DNA of 64,000 nucleotides from Bacillus sp. UNC41MFS5. Lineage in GTDB: Bacteria > Bacillota > Bacilli > Bacillales_B > DSM-18226. How positions within the stretch are numbered: the stretch's first letter is position 1; the number at the start of each line of letters is the position of its first letter. Shown here piece after piece: positions 26,786-35,910 of this stretch. Location of the stretch: assembly GCF_000686805.1 (NCBI RefSeq), contig NZ_KK366018.1:471759-535758 (forward strand), read 5' to 3'. The notes beneath the pieces are model-generated. The model was not told the DNA's origin. It did no database searches and saw only the letters and a program-made list of their open reading frames with translations. A program made the position numbers and the translations under genes.

Positions 26786-27456
26786 TCGATCAAATACCCC
26801 ATTCCTTTCCGGGTGAGGATAAATTCCTCCATGCCGAGCGCAGCAATTTTTCGGCGCATCCGGTTCACATTCACGGTCAGTGTGTTATCGTCAACGAACT
26901 GATCCTCATTCCATAGGGCCTGCATTAAGTCCTCGCGCGACACAATTTTCCCGATATTCCTCATCATCAATTGTAAAAGAATAAATTCGTTCCGGCTTAA
27001 CTCACTGCTTTGCCCTTTATAGTCAATTGTTGAATTGGTGACATTTAATTTCAAGCCCCGATGGATGAATCGAATGTTCTCCTCTTCCTGATACGTATAT
27101 TTCCGGCGGATGAGCGCGCTGATTTTTGCGACAAGAATATCCAAATCAAATGGCTTCTGGATAAAATCATCCCCACCCATATTTATCGCCATAATGATAT
27201 CCATATTCTGATTTCTGGATGAAAGGAATATAATCGGCACCTTGGAAAAGGAGCGTATTTGCTGGCACCAATAAAAACCATCAACAATCGGAAGATTGAT
27301 ATCCAATAGCACAAGATGCGGTTCTGACTGTTTAAATTCCATAAGAATTTGGTCAAATTTAGTCACTTCTACCACATCATACTGCCATTTTTTCAACGTA
27401 TCAGCGACGATCTGTCTAATTTTCTCATCATCCTCAATCATCATTATTTTATACAT
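26782..27456 (-). CDS. BceR-like response regulator (OmpR family)
   Basis: About 224 residues: receiver domain (MIEDDEKIRQIVADTL, Asp in HLVLLDINLPIVDGFYWC, IIFLSSRN, GGDDFIQKPF) and an OmpR winged helix (LSRNEFILLQLMMRN ... TVNVNRMRRKIAALG ... FILTRKGMGYLIE). Close to BceR/YxdJ/GraR. The ATG at 27456 has AGGG at a good distance; the longer frame to 27486 lacks one. It would bind TNACA-N4-TGTNA sites, and a perfect one lies upstream of the BceAB-like genes. Confidence 0.88.
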   Translation of the reverse strand: MYKIMMIEDDEKIRQIVADTLKKWQYDVVEVTKFDQILMEFKQSEPHLVLLDINLPIVDGFYWCQQIRSFSKVPIIFLSSRNQNMDIIMAINMGGDDFIQKPFDLDILVAKISALIRRKYTYQEEENIRFIHRGLKLNVTNSTIDYKGQSSELSRNEFILLQLMMRNIGKIVSREDLMQALWNEDQFVDDNTLTVNVNRMRRKIAALGMEEFILTRKGMGYLIE

Positions 27457-27687
27457 ATAATCCCTCATTATTGTAAAAATGGTCACTTCATTTATTTTAG
27501 CACAATCTTTTTAAGCATTTCTTGCTTAGATTTTTTTAAATCTACTTGTTGTATGAAGGTAAAATAAATTACAATAGATTGGTAAATTAACGGATTATAA
27601 GAAGAGATAGTAAGAATAACACTATTATATTTAAATAAAAAAAGATAAAATAAAAAGTAATTTAAAATTGACGATAGAGGTGCCAAA

Positions 27688-28197
27688 GTGAAAGAGATTC
27701 TTTTGATTTTACTGTTACAATTGATTTATGTACCTATTTACACGCTGCGAACAATCTTTTTGGTTAAAAATATAACAGTGTTAGCATCGATTCTAGGTAT
27801 TGCAGAAATGTTGATTTATGTTTTTGGCCTTTCACTCGTATTTGGTGGAGATCAAAGTATTATATCAATGGTTGTTTATGCCGTTGGATTCGGGTTAGGA
27901 ATTATACTTGGGACGAAATTGGAACAAAAAATAGCGATTGGTTATATAAACGTAACGGTTAATACACAAGAAAAAAATAGTAGTTTGATAGACACATTAC
28001 GAAAAAATGGCTTTGGCGTTACTTTATATACGGGAGAAGGCCGAGACAGTGAACGTTATCGAATGGAAATATTAACAAAGAGAAATAGAGAAAATGAACT
28101 AATAGCTACTGTCGAAAAATTTGAACCAAATGCGTTTATTATTTCATATGAGCCAAGACGATTTAAAGGCGGTTTCTTATTAGATCGACTTCGATAG
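27688..28197 (+). CDS. UPF0316/DUF2179 membrane protein, YebE-like
   Basis: 169 residues with three N-terminal membrane helices (LLILLLQLIYVPIYTLRT, ILGIAEMLIYVFGLSLVF, VVYAVGFGLGIILGTKLEQ) and a cytoplasmic DUF2179 domain (LRKNGFGVTLYTGEGRDSERYRMEILTKR). The start is GTG at 27688 after AGAGGTG. The family is conserved in Bacillaceae and has no firm function. It is transcribed alone, divergent from bceRS, and followed by terminators. Confidence 0.85.
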   Translation: MKEILLILLLQLIYVPIYTLRTIFLVKNITVLASILGIAEMLIYVFGLSLVFGGDQSIISMVVYAVGFGLGIILGTKLEQKIAIGYINVTVNTQEKNSSLIDTLRKNGFGVTLYTGEGRDSERYRMEILTKRNRENELIATVEKFEPNAFIISYEPRRFKGGFLLDRLR

Positions 28198-28204
28198 ATA
28201 AATT

Positions 28205-28293
28205 GAAACACAACGAAAAGTTGTGTTTCTTATTTTAATTTATACGCAATTTTTGCAAATAGAAAATGACGTGTGTCCATTCACACGTCATTT
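28205..28293. terminator. Two successive terminators between convergent yebE-like and gltD genes
   Basis: GAAACACAAC/GTTGTGTTTC (28205-28229) follows the yebE-like stop with a T-rich tail. AAATGACGTGTG/CACACGTCATTT (28264-28275 with 28282-28293) is a perfect 12-bp stem with a T-rich tail on the minus strand, suited to ending the glt transcript. Confidence 0.8.
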
Positions 28294-28369
28294 CTTAAGT
28301 CATTTATAAAGATAGAACCCGAAAACGGAACTGTAAAATTTCAAAACCTGGTATTCTCTCCTGCTCATT

Positions 28370-29854
28370 TTATTTAGGCAGCAAGGTATTTCCCATCAAA
28401 TAGCGGTCCACTTCATGTGCAACCTGACGTCCCTCGTTAATTGCCCAAACGATTAGGCTTTGCCCTCTTCTGGCATCACCTGCAGCAAATACACCTTCTA
28501 CGTTTGTACGATACTCACCATAAGCTGCTTCAATCTTTTGGTTGTTTGCACTAACACCCAATTGATTCAAAAGCGGCTGCTCTGTGCCCTCAAACCCAAT
28601 TGCAATAAAAACAAATTGTGCCGGCCATACTTTTTCAGTACCTGGAATTTCTTTAAAATAGAATCGGCCATTATCATCTCTTAATTTTTCCATTTGAATG
28701 GTGTGAAGTTCCTTTAAGTTGCCGTTTTCATCCGCCACCATTTTCTTCGTTTGGATCGAATACTGACGGGGGTCTTCACCAAACTTGGCTTCTGCCTCTT
28801 TATACGCATAGTCCATGGTAAAAACATTGGGATAGGCTGGCCACATATTTCCTGAAGTACGCGCTTCAGGTAATTGTGGATGTTTGCCAAACTGAACCAC
28901 ACTTCGGCAGTTTTGACGCAAAGCGGTTGCCACACAATCCGCTCCCGTATCACCACCGCCAATCACGATAACATCCTTGCCTTCCGCATTGATAAACTGA
29001 CCATCCTCAAAATTCGTATCCAAATAACTCTTCGTCGCCTTGGTCAGGTATTCCATGGCGTAATGAATCCCTTTCGCCTCTCGCCCTTCAATTACTAGGT
29101 CTCGCTGTTTTTGAGCACCAGTACAAATAATCACGGAATCGAATTGTGCTTGCAGTTCTTCAGCAGTAATATCTTTTCCAACCTCTGTATTCGTAACAAA
29201 CTTGATACCTTCTTGGGTTAATAAGCTGATTCGACGCTCCACGACTTCTTTATCAAGCTTCATGTTTGGAATGCCATACATGAGTAATCCACCAGCACGG
29301 TCTGAACGTTCAAACACCGTTACCGAGTGACCAGCTTGGTTTAGTTGATCAGCACTGGCTAATCCAGCAGGACCAGAACCGATAATCGCCACTTTTTTCC
29401 CCGTTCTGCTTGCTGGAATCCGAGGAGTAATCCAACCATTTTCAAACCCTTTATCGATAATCGCTTGTTCAATGTTTTTAATTGTTACTGCTGGATCTGT
29501 TATTGCCAAAGTACATGAACCTTCACACGGCGCTGGACATACCCGCCCGGTGAATTCCGGGAAATTATTCGTTTTAAGCAAACGTTCAAGAGCTTCTTTC
29601 CATCGGCCGCGATAAACCAAGTCATTCCATTCAGGAATGAGATTATGAATCGGACAGCCTGATGTTGCTCCTTGAATTTCCATCCCCATATGGCAGAAAG
29701 GAGTGGCACAATCCATGCACCGTGCTCCTTGTCTGCTTAATGTTTCGTCCGAAAAAGGCAGGGAATACTCTTTCCAGTCGCTTACACGCGTTAGGGGGCT
29801 TCGTTCTTTACCTTTTTCTCGATAGTAATCCATAAATCCTGTTGTTTTTCCCAT
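28370..29854 (-). CDS. gltD: Glutamate synthase [NADPH] small subunit (gltB in B. subtilis naming)
   Basis: 494 residues. The N-terminal Cys clusters RCMDCATPFCHMG, SGCPIHN and RVCPAPCEGSCTLA hold two 4Fe-4S centres. The FAD site IIGSGPAGLASADQLNQAG is near residue 150 and the NADPH site VIVIGGGDTGADCVATALR near 285, with a C-terminal FAD motif VFAAGDARRGQSLIVWAINEGRQ. It passes electrons from NADPH to the large subunit. It lies 16 bases after gltA as in B. subtilis gltAB. Length is normal. Confidence 0.96.
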   Translation of the reverse strand: MGKTTGFMDYYREKGKERSPLTRVSDWKEYSLPFSDETLSRQGARCMDCATPFCHMGMEIQGATSGCPIHNLIPEWNDLVYRGRWKEALERLLKTNNFPEFTGRVCPAPCEGSCTLAITDPAVTIKNIEQAIIDKGFENGWITPRIPASRTGKKVAIIGSGPAGLASADQLNQAGHSVTVFERSDRAGGLLMYGIPNMKLDKEVVERRISLLTQEGIKFVTNTEVGKDITAEELQAQFDSVIICTGAQKQRDLVIEGREAKGIHYAMEYLTKATKSYLDTNFEDGQFINAEGKDVIVIGGGDTGADCVATALRQNCRSVVQFGKHPQLPEARTSGNMWPAYPNVFTMDYAYKEAEAKFGEDPRQYSIQTKKMVADENGNLKELHTIQMEKLRDDNGRFYFKEIPGTEKVWPAQFVFIAIGFEGTEQPLLNQLGVSANNQKIEAAYGEYRTNVEGVFAAGDARRGQSLIVWAINEGRQVAHEVDRYLMGNTLLPK

Positions 29855-29870
29855 CTTCCTCTCCCCTTCC

Positions 29871-32800
29871 TTAGCGTAGTACAGCTTCTGGCTGTTTAGT
29901 TGTAGTATTTTTCTGTTTGGAAGAATTGGCTAAAAATGCATTCATAATCGCGTCTTCTTCTGTTAAACCTGCATCCTTTTGCTTTTGAATTTGCTCCAAC
30001 ATGCGTTTATAGTCCTTAGGAATGACTTTGTTAAATTTCCTGACATGATTTTCCCAGTTTTCTAGAACAAAACCTGCTTTCACACTATTTGTATAATAGA
30101 AATGAGTTTGAATCATTTGCTTCAGTTCAATCTCATCGTTTTTCGTCAACGACTCAATTTCAATCATCTCTTGATTACATAACTTCTTAAAGGCATCTTG
30201 ATCATCCGCTAATACATACGCAATTCCACCGGACATTCCCGCAGCAAAGTTTTTGCCTACATCACCTAAAATAACAACGCGTCCGCCTGTCATATATTCA
30301 CAGCCATGATCACCAATTCCTTCGACAACCACGTTCACACCGCTATTACGGACCGCAAATCGTTCGCCGGCACGGCCATTTATATACGCTTCACCACTTG
30401 TCGCACCGTATAAGGCAACATTCCCAGCGATTACATTTTCACCAGCCAATAGTTTAGAAGATTCGTCTGCTTTAACAATCAATTTTCCACCTGATAAGCC
30501 TTTTCCTAGAAAATCGTTGACGTCGCCCGTAATCTCTAATGTCACTCCGTTCGGAACAAAAGCTCCAAAGCTCTGCCCTGCAGAACCTGTAAACCTCATA
30601 GTAATGGTGTCTTCAGGCAGACCCGCTTCGCCATAACGCTTTGATACTTCACTTCCGACGATTGTACCTACGACACGGTTCACGTTTGTAATCGGGAAAC
30701 TCACATCGACTGGAATTTGATCTTGTAATGCTGTTTGAACTGCCGGCAAGATTTTTTGAATATCAAGCGACTCGTCAATTTTGTGATTTTGTGGTGTTGT
30801 AAATGTACGAACACCCTCTGGCTGATGAAGCAATGGAGTTAAGTCTAAATCCTTTGCTTTCCAGTGTGCTTTTGCACGGTCACTCATTTTCAATACATCC
30901 GTCCGGCCGACCATTTCGTCTAATGTTCTAAAGCCAAGCTCCGCCATTAGTTCTCGAACTTCTTGAGCAATAAAACGCATATAGTTGACAATATAATCTG
31001 CTTCTCCTGTAAACTTTTTGCGAAGCTGCGGATTTTGCGTGGCGATTCCAACTGGGCACGTATCTAAATGACAAACGCGCATCATCACACATCCAAGTAC
31101 GACGAGCGGTGCAGTCGCAAAAGCAAACTCCTCTGCCCCAAATAATGCAGCCATTACCACATCTTTTCCAGTCATTAATTTACCATCTGTCTCAAGGACA
31201 ACACGATCGCGTAAACCATTTAGCATTAACGTTTGGTGCGCTTCGGCAAGCCCCAGTTCCCATGGTAATCCTGTGTGCTGGATACTAGTTTTTGGAGATG
31301 CTCCGGTTCCACCATCATAACCACTGATGACAATGACATCGGCGGCACCTTTGGCCACGCCGGCAGCAATCGTACCAACTCCACCTTTGGAAACAAGCTT
31401 TACGCTGATTCGCGCATCTCGGTTGGCATTTTTCAAATCATGAATCAGCTGGGCCAAATCTTCAATCGAGTAAATATCATGGTGCGGCGGTGGTGAAATC
31501 AACCCGACGCCTGGTGTGGAACCACGAACATCAGCAACCCATGGATAAACCTTGTTGCCCGGAAGCTGTCCGCCTTCCCCCGGCTTTGCTCCCTGTGCCA
31601 TTTTAATTTGGAGCTCATCCGCATGGACAAGATAATGACTTTTCACTCCGAACCGTCCGGAAGCAATTTGCTTTACTGCGCTGCGGCGGTTATCGCCATT
31701 TTCATCCAAGGTAAAGCGGCGTGAATCTTCCCCGCCTTCACCCGAGTTGCTTTTACCGCCTAAGCGATTCATCGCAATCGCCAAAGTTTCATGCGCTTCC
31801 TTACTAATTGATCCAAACGACATCGCCCCTGTTTTGAAACGGCGGACAATGGAATCAACAGATTCAACCTCGTCTAAGGATAAGGACTTTCTAGTTTCAT
31901 CAAATGAGAACAAATTCCGTAAGAATCCAATTCTCTCCTCATTTGCAAGATTGGAATACTTTTTAAATAATTCGTAATCGCCCTTTCGGCAAGCCCATTG
32001 CAGTGTATGAATCGTTCCAGGGTTAAAGGCATGATGTTCCCCTGTTTTTCTCCACTGGAAGTTACTTCCTGAATCTAATGTTTGATCATACGAATCTGCG
32101 TATGCCATTGTATGGAGCATTTTTGCTTCTTCGGCAATCGTATCTAATCCAATACCGCCAAGCTGCGTAACGGTTCCTGTAAAATAACGTTCAATGACTT
32201 CTCCGCTAATGCCAACCGCTTCAAAAATTTGTGCACCGCGATAACTTTGGACGGTTGAAATCCCCATTTTGGACATCACTTTTACGACGCCTTCAGTCAT
32301 TGCTTTTACATACTTACCTACCGCTTCTTCATAGGTGAACGGTAAACTTCCATCTAAGATAGCATGCTTATAGGTTGCGAATGCAAGATACGGATTGATG
32401 GCATCTACACCATATCCAATTAGGGCAGCCAAATGATGGACCTCACGTACTTCACCCGATTCAATAATAATGCTTACCTTCGTTCTGCTACCCTCACGAA
32501 TCAAATGTTGGTGAAGAGCACTTACTGCCAATAACGACGGAATCGCTGCTTCTTTGTTATTCATTTGACGGTCAGATAAGATTAGTAGACTTACACCATC
32601 ATGGATGGCGGAATCTGCCTCTTTGCAAATCCTCGCAAGACTGCCTTCCAGATTTTCATTGAACAGAATATCAATGACCTTACTCTTAAAATCAGGTGAA
32701 TCCAATGATTTCAACTGCTCTAATTCACCATTGGTAATGACCGGTGTATCAAGTTGAATTCGACGGCAGTTTACGGGTGAGGGTTGTAATATATTTCCTT

Positions 32801-34424
32801 CAGCGCCTAATAACGTCATCGTTGATGTGACAATTTCTTCACGAAGTGAGTCAATGGGCGGATTGGTTACTTGAGCAAATAATTGCTTGAAATAGTTAAA
32901 CAATGATTGCGCACGCTCCGATAAAACCGCTAATGGCATGTCATTCCCCATTGCCCCAATTGGATCTTTTCCTTCATTTACTACTGGAACCAAGTATTTT
33001 GAAATATCTTCGTAGGTATAGCCAAATGCTTTCTGGCGAATGAGTAAATCCGATAGAACCTCTTCTTCGTTGGATGTATCTTCATTTAAACGAACAAGCT
33101 GTTCGTCCAACCATTGCTGATAAGGAAGTGCTTCAGCCATCTCCGTTTTTACTTCTTCATCGGAAATAATCCGTCCTTCTTCTAAATCAATCAACAGCAT
33201 TTTCCCTGGGCTTAAACGATCCTTATATAATACTTTTTCCGGTTCAACATCAATGACGCCAACCTCTGATGAAAAAATAATATAATCATCATCCGTAACG
33301 TAATAACGAGCTGGACGTAGGCCATTCCTGTCTAAAATCGCCCCTATTTGTTTACCGTCCGTAAAAGAAATAGCCGTTGGACCATCCCAAGGTTCCATTA
33401 AGCAGCTATGATACTCGTAAAAAGCTCTTTTATCTTTGTTCATATGTGGGTTTTCTGACCATGGCTCAGGAATCAGCATCATAGCAGCATGAGCAGGTTT
33501 ACGACCCGCCAGTACCAAGAACTCAAGCGCATTATCTAATATCGACGAATCACTTCCATCGGTATCCAAGATAGGAAGCACCTTTTGCAAGTCCTCTCCA
33601 AATGCTTCCGACACAAATTGCTTTTCACGCGCCTTCATCCAATGGACGTTGCCGCGAAGTGTATTAATTTCTCCATTATGAATTAGGTAGCGGTTTGGAT
33701 GAGCCCGTTCCCAGCTAGGGAACGTATTTGTACTAAAGCGGGAGTGCACTAAAGCAAAAGCCGAAACAAAACTCTCATCCTGTAAATCCAGATAAAATCT
33801 ATCTACTTGTTCCGGTGTTAATAACCCTTTATATACAATCGTTCTGCTTGATAGGCTGGCAAAATAAAAACGTAATTCAGATTCCATAGCCCATTGCTCA
33901 GATTGTTTTCTAATGATATATAATTTACGCTCAAAAGATAATTCATCCGAAAGCTCTTCGTTTGCTCCGATAAATACTTGGCGGATATACGGGCGGCTTT
34001 GCTTAGCTGTTTCTCCGATGGTTTCAGCATTGACAGGCACAGTCCTCCATCCAAGAACCGTCTGCCCTTCTTGTTCAACCAAATAATTGATATAGGATTC
34101 TATTTTTTTCCTTTCGAAATCATTATTTGAGAAAAAAAGCATCCCTACTCCGTATCGACCTTTTTCAGGTAATTGGACGTTCTGAAGGGTATTACGGAAA
34201 AACTCATCTGGAATCTGGACCATAAGTCCGGCGCCATCTCCTGTTAATGGATCACTTCCTTGTCCGCCGCGGTGATCTAGTTTACAAAGCATGCTTAGTC
34301 CTTTTTTTACAATCTCGTGAGATGCGAGCCCTTTAATGTGGGCATACAATCCAATCCCACATGCATCATGTTCATATTCTGGGCGGTAGAGACCTTGTGC
34401 TTTTGGTAGTTGATGAAATGTCAT
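29871..34424 (-). CDS. gltA: Glutamate synthase [NADPH] large subunit
   Basis: 1517 residues. The mature N-terminal nucleophile is Cys22 in HDACGIG after a short propeptide, followed by a type II glutamine amidotransferase domain (to about 430), a central domain, the FMN synthase barrel (KPGEGGQLPGNKVYPWVADV, SGYDGGTGASPKTS), a 3Fe-4S cluster motif CVMMRVCHLDTCPVGIATQ, and the C-terminal GXGXG helix (GKGLSGGKLIVK, GATSGEAYINGRAGERF). It makes two glutamates from glutamine and 2-oxoglutarate. Divergent from gltC, which should activate it. The start has a GGGGGAG ribosome binding site. Confidence 0.97.
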   Translation of the reverse strand: MTFHQLPKAQGLYRPEYEHDACGIGLYAHIKGLASHEIVKKGLSMLCKLDHRGGQGSDPLTGDGAGLMVQIPDEFFRNTLQNVQLPEKGRYGVGMLFFSNNDFERKKIESYINYLVEQEGQTVLGWRTVPVNAETIGETAKQSRPYIRQVFIGANEELSDELSFERKLYIIRKQSEQWAMESELRFYFASLSSRTIVYKGLLTPEQVDRFYLDLQDESFVSAFALVHSRFSTNTFPSWERAHPNRYLIHNGEINTLRGNVHWMKAREKQFVSEAFGEDLQKVLPILDTDGSDSSILDNALEFLVLAGRKPAHAAMMLIPEPWSENPHMNKDKRAFYEYHSCLMEPWDGPTAISFTDGKQIGAILDRNGLRPARYYVTDDDYIIFSSEVGVIDVEPEKVLYKDRLSPGKMLLIDLEEGRIISDEEVKTEMAEALPYQQWLDEQLVRLNEDTSNEEEVLSDLLIRQKAFGYTYEDISKYLVPVVNEGKDPIGAMGNDMPLAVLSERAQSLFNYFKQLFAQVTNPPIDSLREEIVTSTMTLLGAEGNILQPSPVNCRRIQLDTPVITNGELEQLKSLDSPDFKSKVIDILFNENLEGSLARICKEADSAIHDGVSLLILSDRQMNNKEAAIPSLLAVSALHQHLIREGSRTKVSIIIESGEVREVHHLAALIGYGVDAINPYLAFATYKHAILDGSLPFTYEEAVGKYVKAMTEGVVKVMSKMGISTVQSYRGAQIFEAVGISGEVIERYFTGTVTQLGGIGLDTIAEEAKMLHTMAYADSYDQTLDSGSNFQWRKTGEHHAFNPGTIHTLQWACRKGDYELFKKYSNLANEERIGFLRNLFSFDETRKSLSLDEVESVDSIVRRFKTGAMSFGSISKEAHETLAIAMNRLGGKSNSGEGGEDSRRFTLDENGDNRRSAVKQIASGRFGVKSHYLVHADELQIKMAQGAKPGEGGQLPGNKVYPWVADVRGSTPGVGLISPPPHHDIYSIEDLAQLIHDLKNANRDARISVKLVSKGGVGTIAAGVAKGAADVIVISGYDGGTGASPKTSIQHTGLPWELGLAEAHQTLMLNGLRDRVVLETDGKLMTGKDVVMAALFGAEEFAFATAPLVVLGCVMMRVCHLDTCPVGIATQNPQLRKKFTGEADYIVNYMRFIAQEVRELMAELGFRTLDEMVGRTDVLKMSDRAKAHWKAKDLDLTPLLHQPEGVRTFTTPQNHKIDESLDIQKILPAVQTALQDQIPVDVSFPITNVNRVVGTIVGSEVSKRYGEAGLPEDTITMRFTGSAGQSFGAFVPNGVTLEITGDVNDFLGKGLSGGKLIVKADESSKLLAGENVIAGNVALYGATSGEAYINGRAGERFAVRNSGVNVVVEGIGDHGCEYMTGGRVVILGDVGKNFAAGMSGGIAYVLADDQDAFKKLCNQEMIEIESLTKNDEIELKQMIQTHFYYTNSVKAGFVLENWENHVRKFNKVIPKDYKRMLEQIQKQKDAGLTEEDAIMNAFLANSSKQKNTTTKQPEAVLR

Positions 34425-34483
34425 TACTATCTCCCCCGTTCTTAATTTTCCGATAAATCAGTATGATAGTAATTTTATGTTTT

Positions 34484-34525
34484 ATTATACATATAAACAA
34501 TATATAATTAAGATTAAATCAATCT
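34484..34525. promoter_or_regulatory. gltA promoter and LysR-type operator in the gltA-gltC intergenic region
   Basis: On the minus strand TATAAT (34484-34489) has a poor TTAATT -35 sixteen bases upstream, as expected for an activator-dependent promoter. Next to it AGATT-AAATC-AATCT (34511-34525) is a perfect inverted repeat of LysR-type spacing, the likely GltC box. I found no TGTNA-N7-TNACA site here. Confidence 0.55.
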
Positions 34526-34553
34526 CATTTTTATATGAATGGAGGGTTTTAAG

Positions 34554-35456
34554 GTGGAACTACGTCAATTAAGGTATTTTATGGAGGTTGCTGAGCGCGA
34601 ACATGTAACCGAGGCGGCCGAAAATCTCAATGTCGCACAGTCCGCCGTAAGTTTTCAGATTGCTAAATTAGAAGATGAGCTCGGTGTTCGTTTATTTGAA
34701 CGAACCGGAAGGAACATTAAGTTAACGCAAATTGGAATGATCTTTTTAAGCCATATAAAAAAAGCGGTAAAATTAATTGATGAGGCAAAAGAAAAGGTGG
34801 ATGAGTATTTAGACCCTCAGTCAGGCACCATTAAAATTGGATATCCAACAAGTCTAGCAAGCTATTGGCTGCCAACCGTTATCTCAGCCTTTCGAACAAA
34901 ACAACCAAACGTTGTGTTTCATTTGAAGCAAGGCTCTTATCAATACTTAATTGATGCCGTTAAAAATGGCGAAATTGATCTAGCGTTTATTGGGCCTGTC
35001 CCTACTAAGGATCCTGATATTGAAACCAAGATACTATTTACAGAAAACATTTCTGCTTTGCTTCCTTCCAACCATGCCCTTGCCGACCGAAAAAGAATAG
35101 AACTAAAACAATTACGAAACGAATCCTTCGTTTCATTTCCACAGGGGTATATTCTTCAAAAAATTGCCATAGAGGCGTGCAAAGAAGCAGGATTTGTACC
35201 AAATATCACCTCTGAGGGAGAGGATTTGGATGCCTTAAAGGGACTGGTATCAGCGGGGATTGGTGTATGCCTCTTACCAGAAAGCACAGTATATGACTCC
35301 ATGCCACGATATACGGTAAAAATACCAATTGACTCCCCTCAAGTAAAAAGAACAGTCGGCCTCATCACACCAAAATATAGAGACCTGGCACCATCCGAAA
35401 ACCTCTTCTACCAATTTGCAATTGATTTCTTCCGTGTATTAGAGCAGTTTCAATAG
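34554..35456 (+). CDS. gltC: LysR-family activator of gltAB
   Basis: About 300 residues: N-terminal helix-turn-helix (RQLRYFMEVAEREHVTEAAE, NLNVAQSAVSFQIAKLEDEL) and a substrate-binding domain with EGEDLDALKGLVSAGIGVCLLPES. It closely follows B. subtilis GltC, which senses 2-oxoglutarate/glutamate and activates gltAB. GTG 34554 is chosen because GGAGG sits 8 bases before it and the protein then begins MELRQLRYF as in GltC; the ATG at 34539 is in frame but overlaps the ribosome binding site. Confidence 0.93.
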   Translation: MELRQLRYFMEVAEREHVTEAAENLNVAQSAVSFQIAKLEDELGVRLFERTGRNIKLTQIGMIFLSHIKKAVKLIDEAKEKVDEYLDPQSGTIKIGYPTSLASYWLPTVISAFRTKQPNVVFHLKQGSYQYLIDAVKNGEIDLAFIGPVPTKDPDIETKILFTENISALLPSNHALADRKRIELKQLRNESFVSFPQGYILQKIAIEACKEAGFVPNITSEGEDLDALKGLVSAGIGVCLLPESTVYDSMPRYTVKIPIDSPQVKRTVGLITPKYRDLAPSENLFYQFAIDFFRVLEQFQ

Positions 35457-35460
35457 ATTG

Positions 35461-35473
35461 GGTGTCAGGCACC
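35461..35473. repeat. 13-bp palindromic word GGTGTCAGGCACC
   Basis: This is the exact reverse complement of the word in the loop of the terminator at 3356-3368. Here it stands just after the gltC stop and 85 bases before hairpin array B. Confidence 0.8.
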
Positions 35474-35557
35474 ATTAAAAGACACTTTAGCACATTTATC
35501 CATATGGGGTGGACATTACAGTCTTCTTCCTTTTTCTGTGGTAACAGGGACAAGAGA

Positions 35558-35890
35558 TTTATCAATCATAAACGATATGAAAGACAAAAGTAGCCGCAGT
35601 ATCAAAAGATTTGTCCTTCATAAGCGGTATGAAGGACAAAAACCACTGCAGTATCAAGAGATTTGTCCTTCATAAGCGGTATGAAGGACAAAAACCACTG
35701 CAGCATCAAGAGATTTGTCCTTCATAAGCGGTATGAGGGACAAAAGCCACTGCAGCATCAAGAGATTTGTCCTTCATAAGCGGTATGAAGGACAAAAACC
35801 ACTGCAGTATCAAGAGATTTGTCCTTCATAAGCGGTATGAGGGACAAAAGCCACTGCAGCATCAAGAGATTTGTCCTTCATAAGGGTCGC
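35558..35890. repeat. Tandem 52-bp hairpin repeat array B
   Basis: Five full units start at 35610, 35662, 35714, 35766 and 35818, with a degenerate unit at 35558 and a partial one at 35870. Each unit is a perfect or near-perfect 13-bp inverted repeat (TTTGTCCTTCATA ... TATGAAGGACAAA) around a 5-nt loop AGCGG, then a 21-bp spacer containing CACTGCAG. The variants (GAAGG/GAGGG, CAGTAT/CAGCAT) alternate among units. The array lies between gltC and purD, ending 20 bases before the purD stop. Same period as array A but different sequence. Confidence 0.92.
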
Positions 35891-35910
35891 TTATGACACG
35901 TTAATAATAG

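Noticed and set aside
28714..28962. Open frames antisense to or in other frames of the large genes (gltD, gltA, kdpB, purL and others)
   Set aside because: They lie inside well-identified genes, have no start signals and their translations are low-complexity or Ser/Arg-rich as expected for shadow frames.
34425..34553. TnrA box in the gltA promoter
   Set aside because: The closest sequence (TGTTTTATTATACA) lacks the required spacing and the fifth-position A.
35558..35890. CRISPR array
   Set aside because: Spacer portions are the same in every unit; only a few single-base variants alternate.
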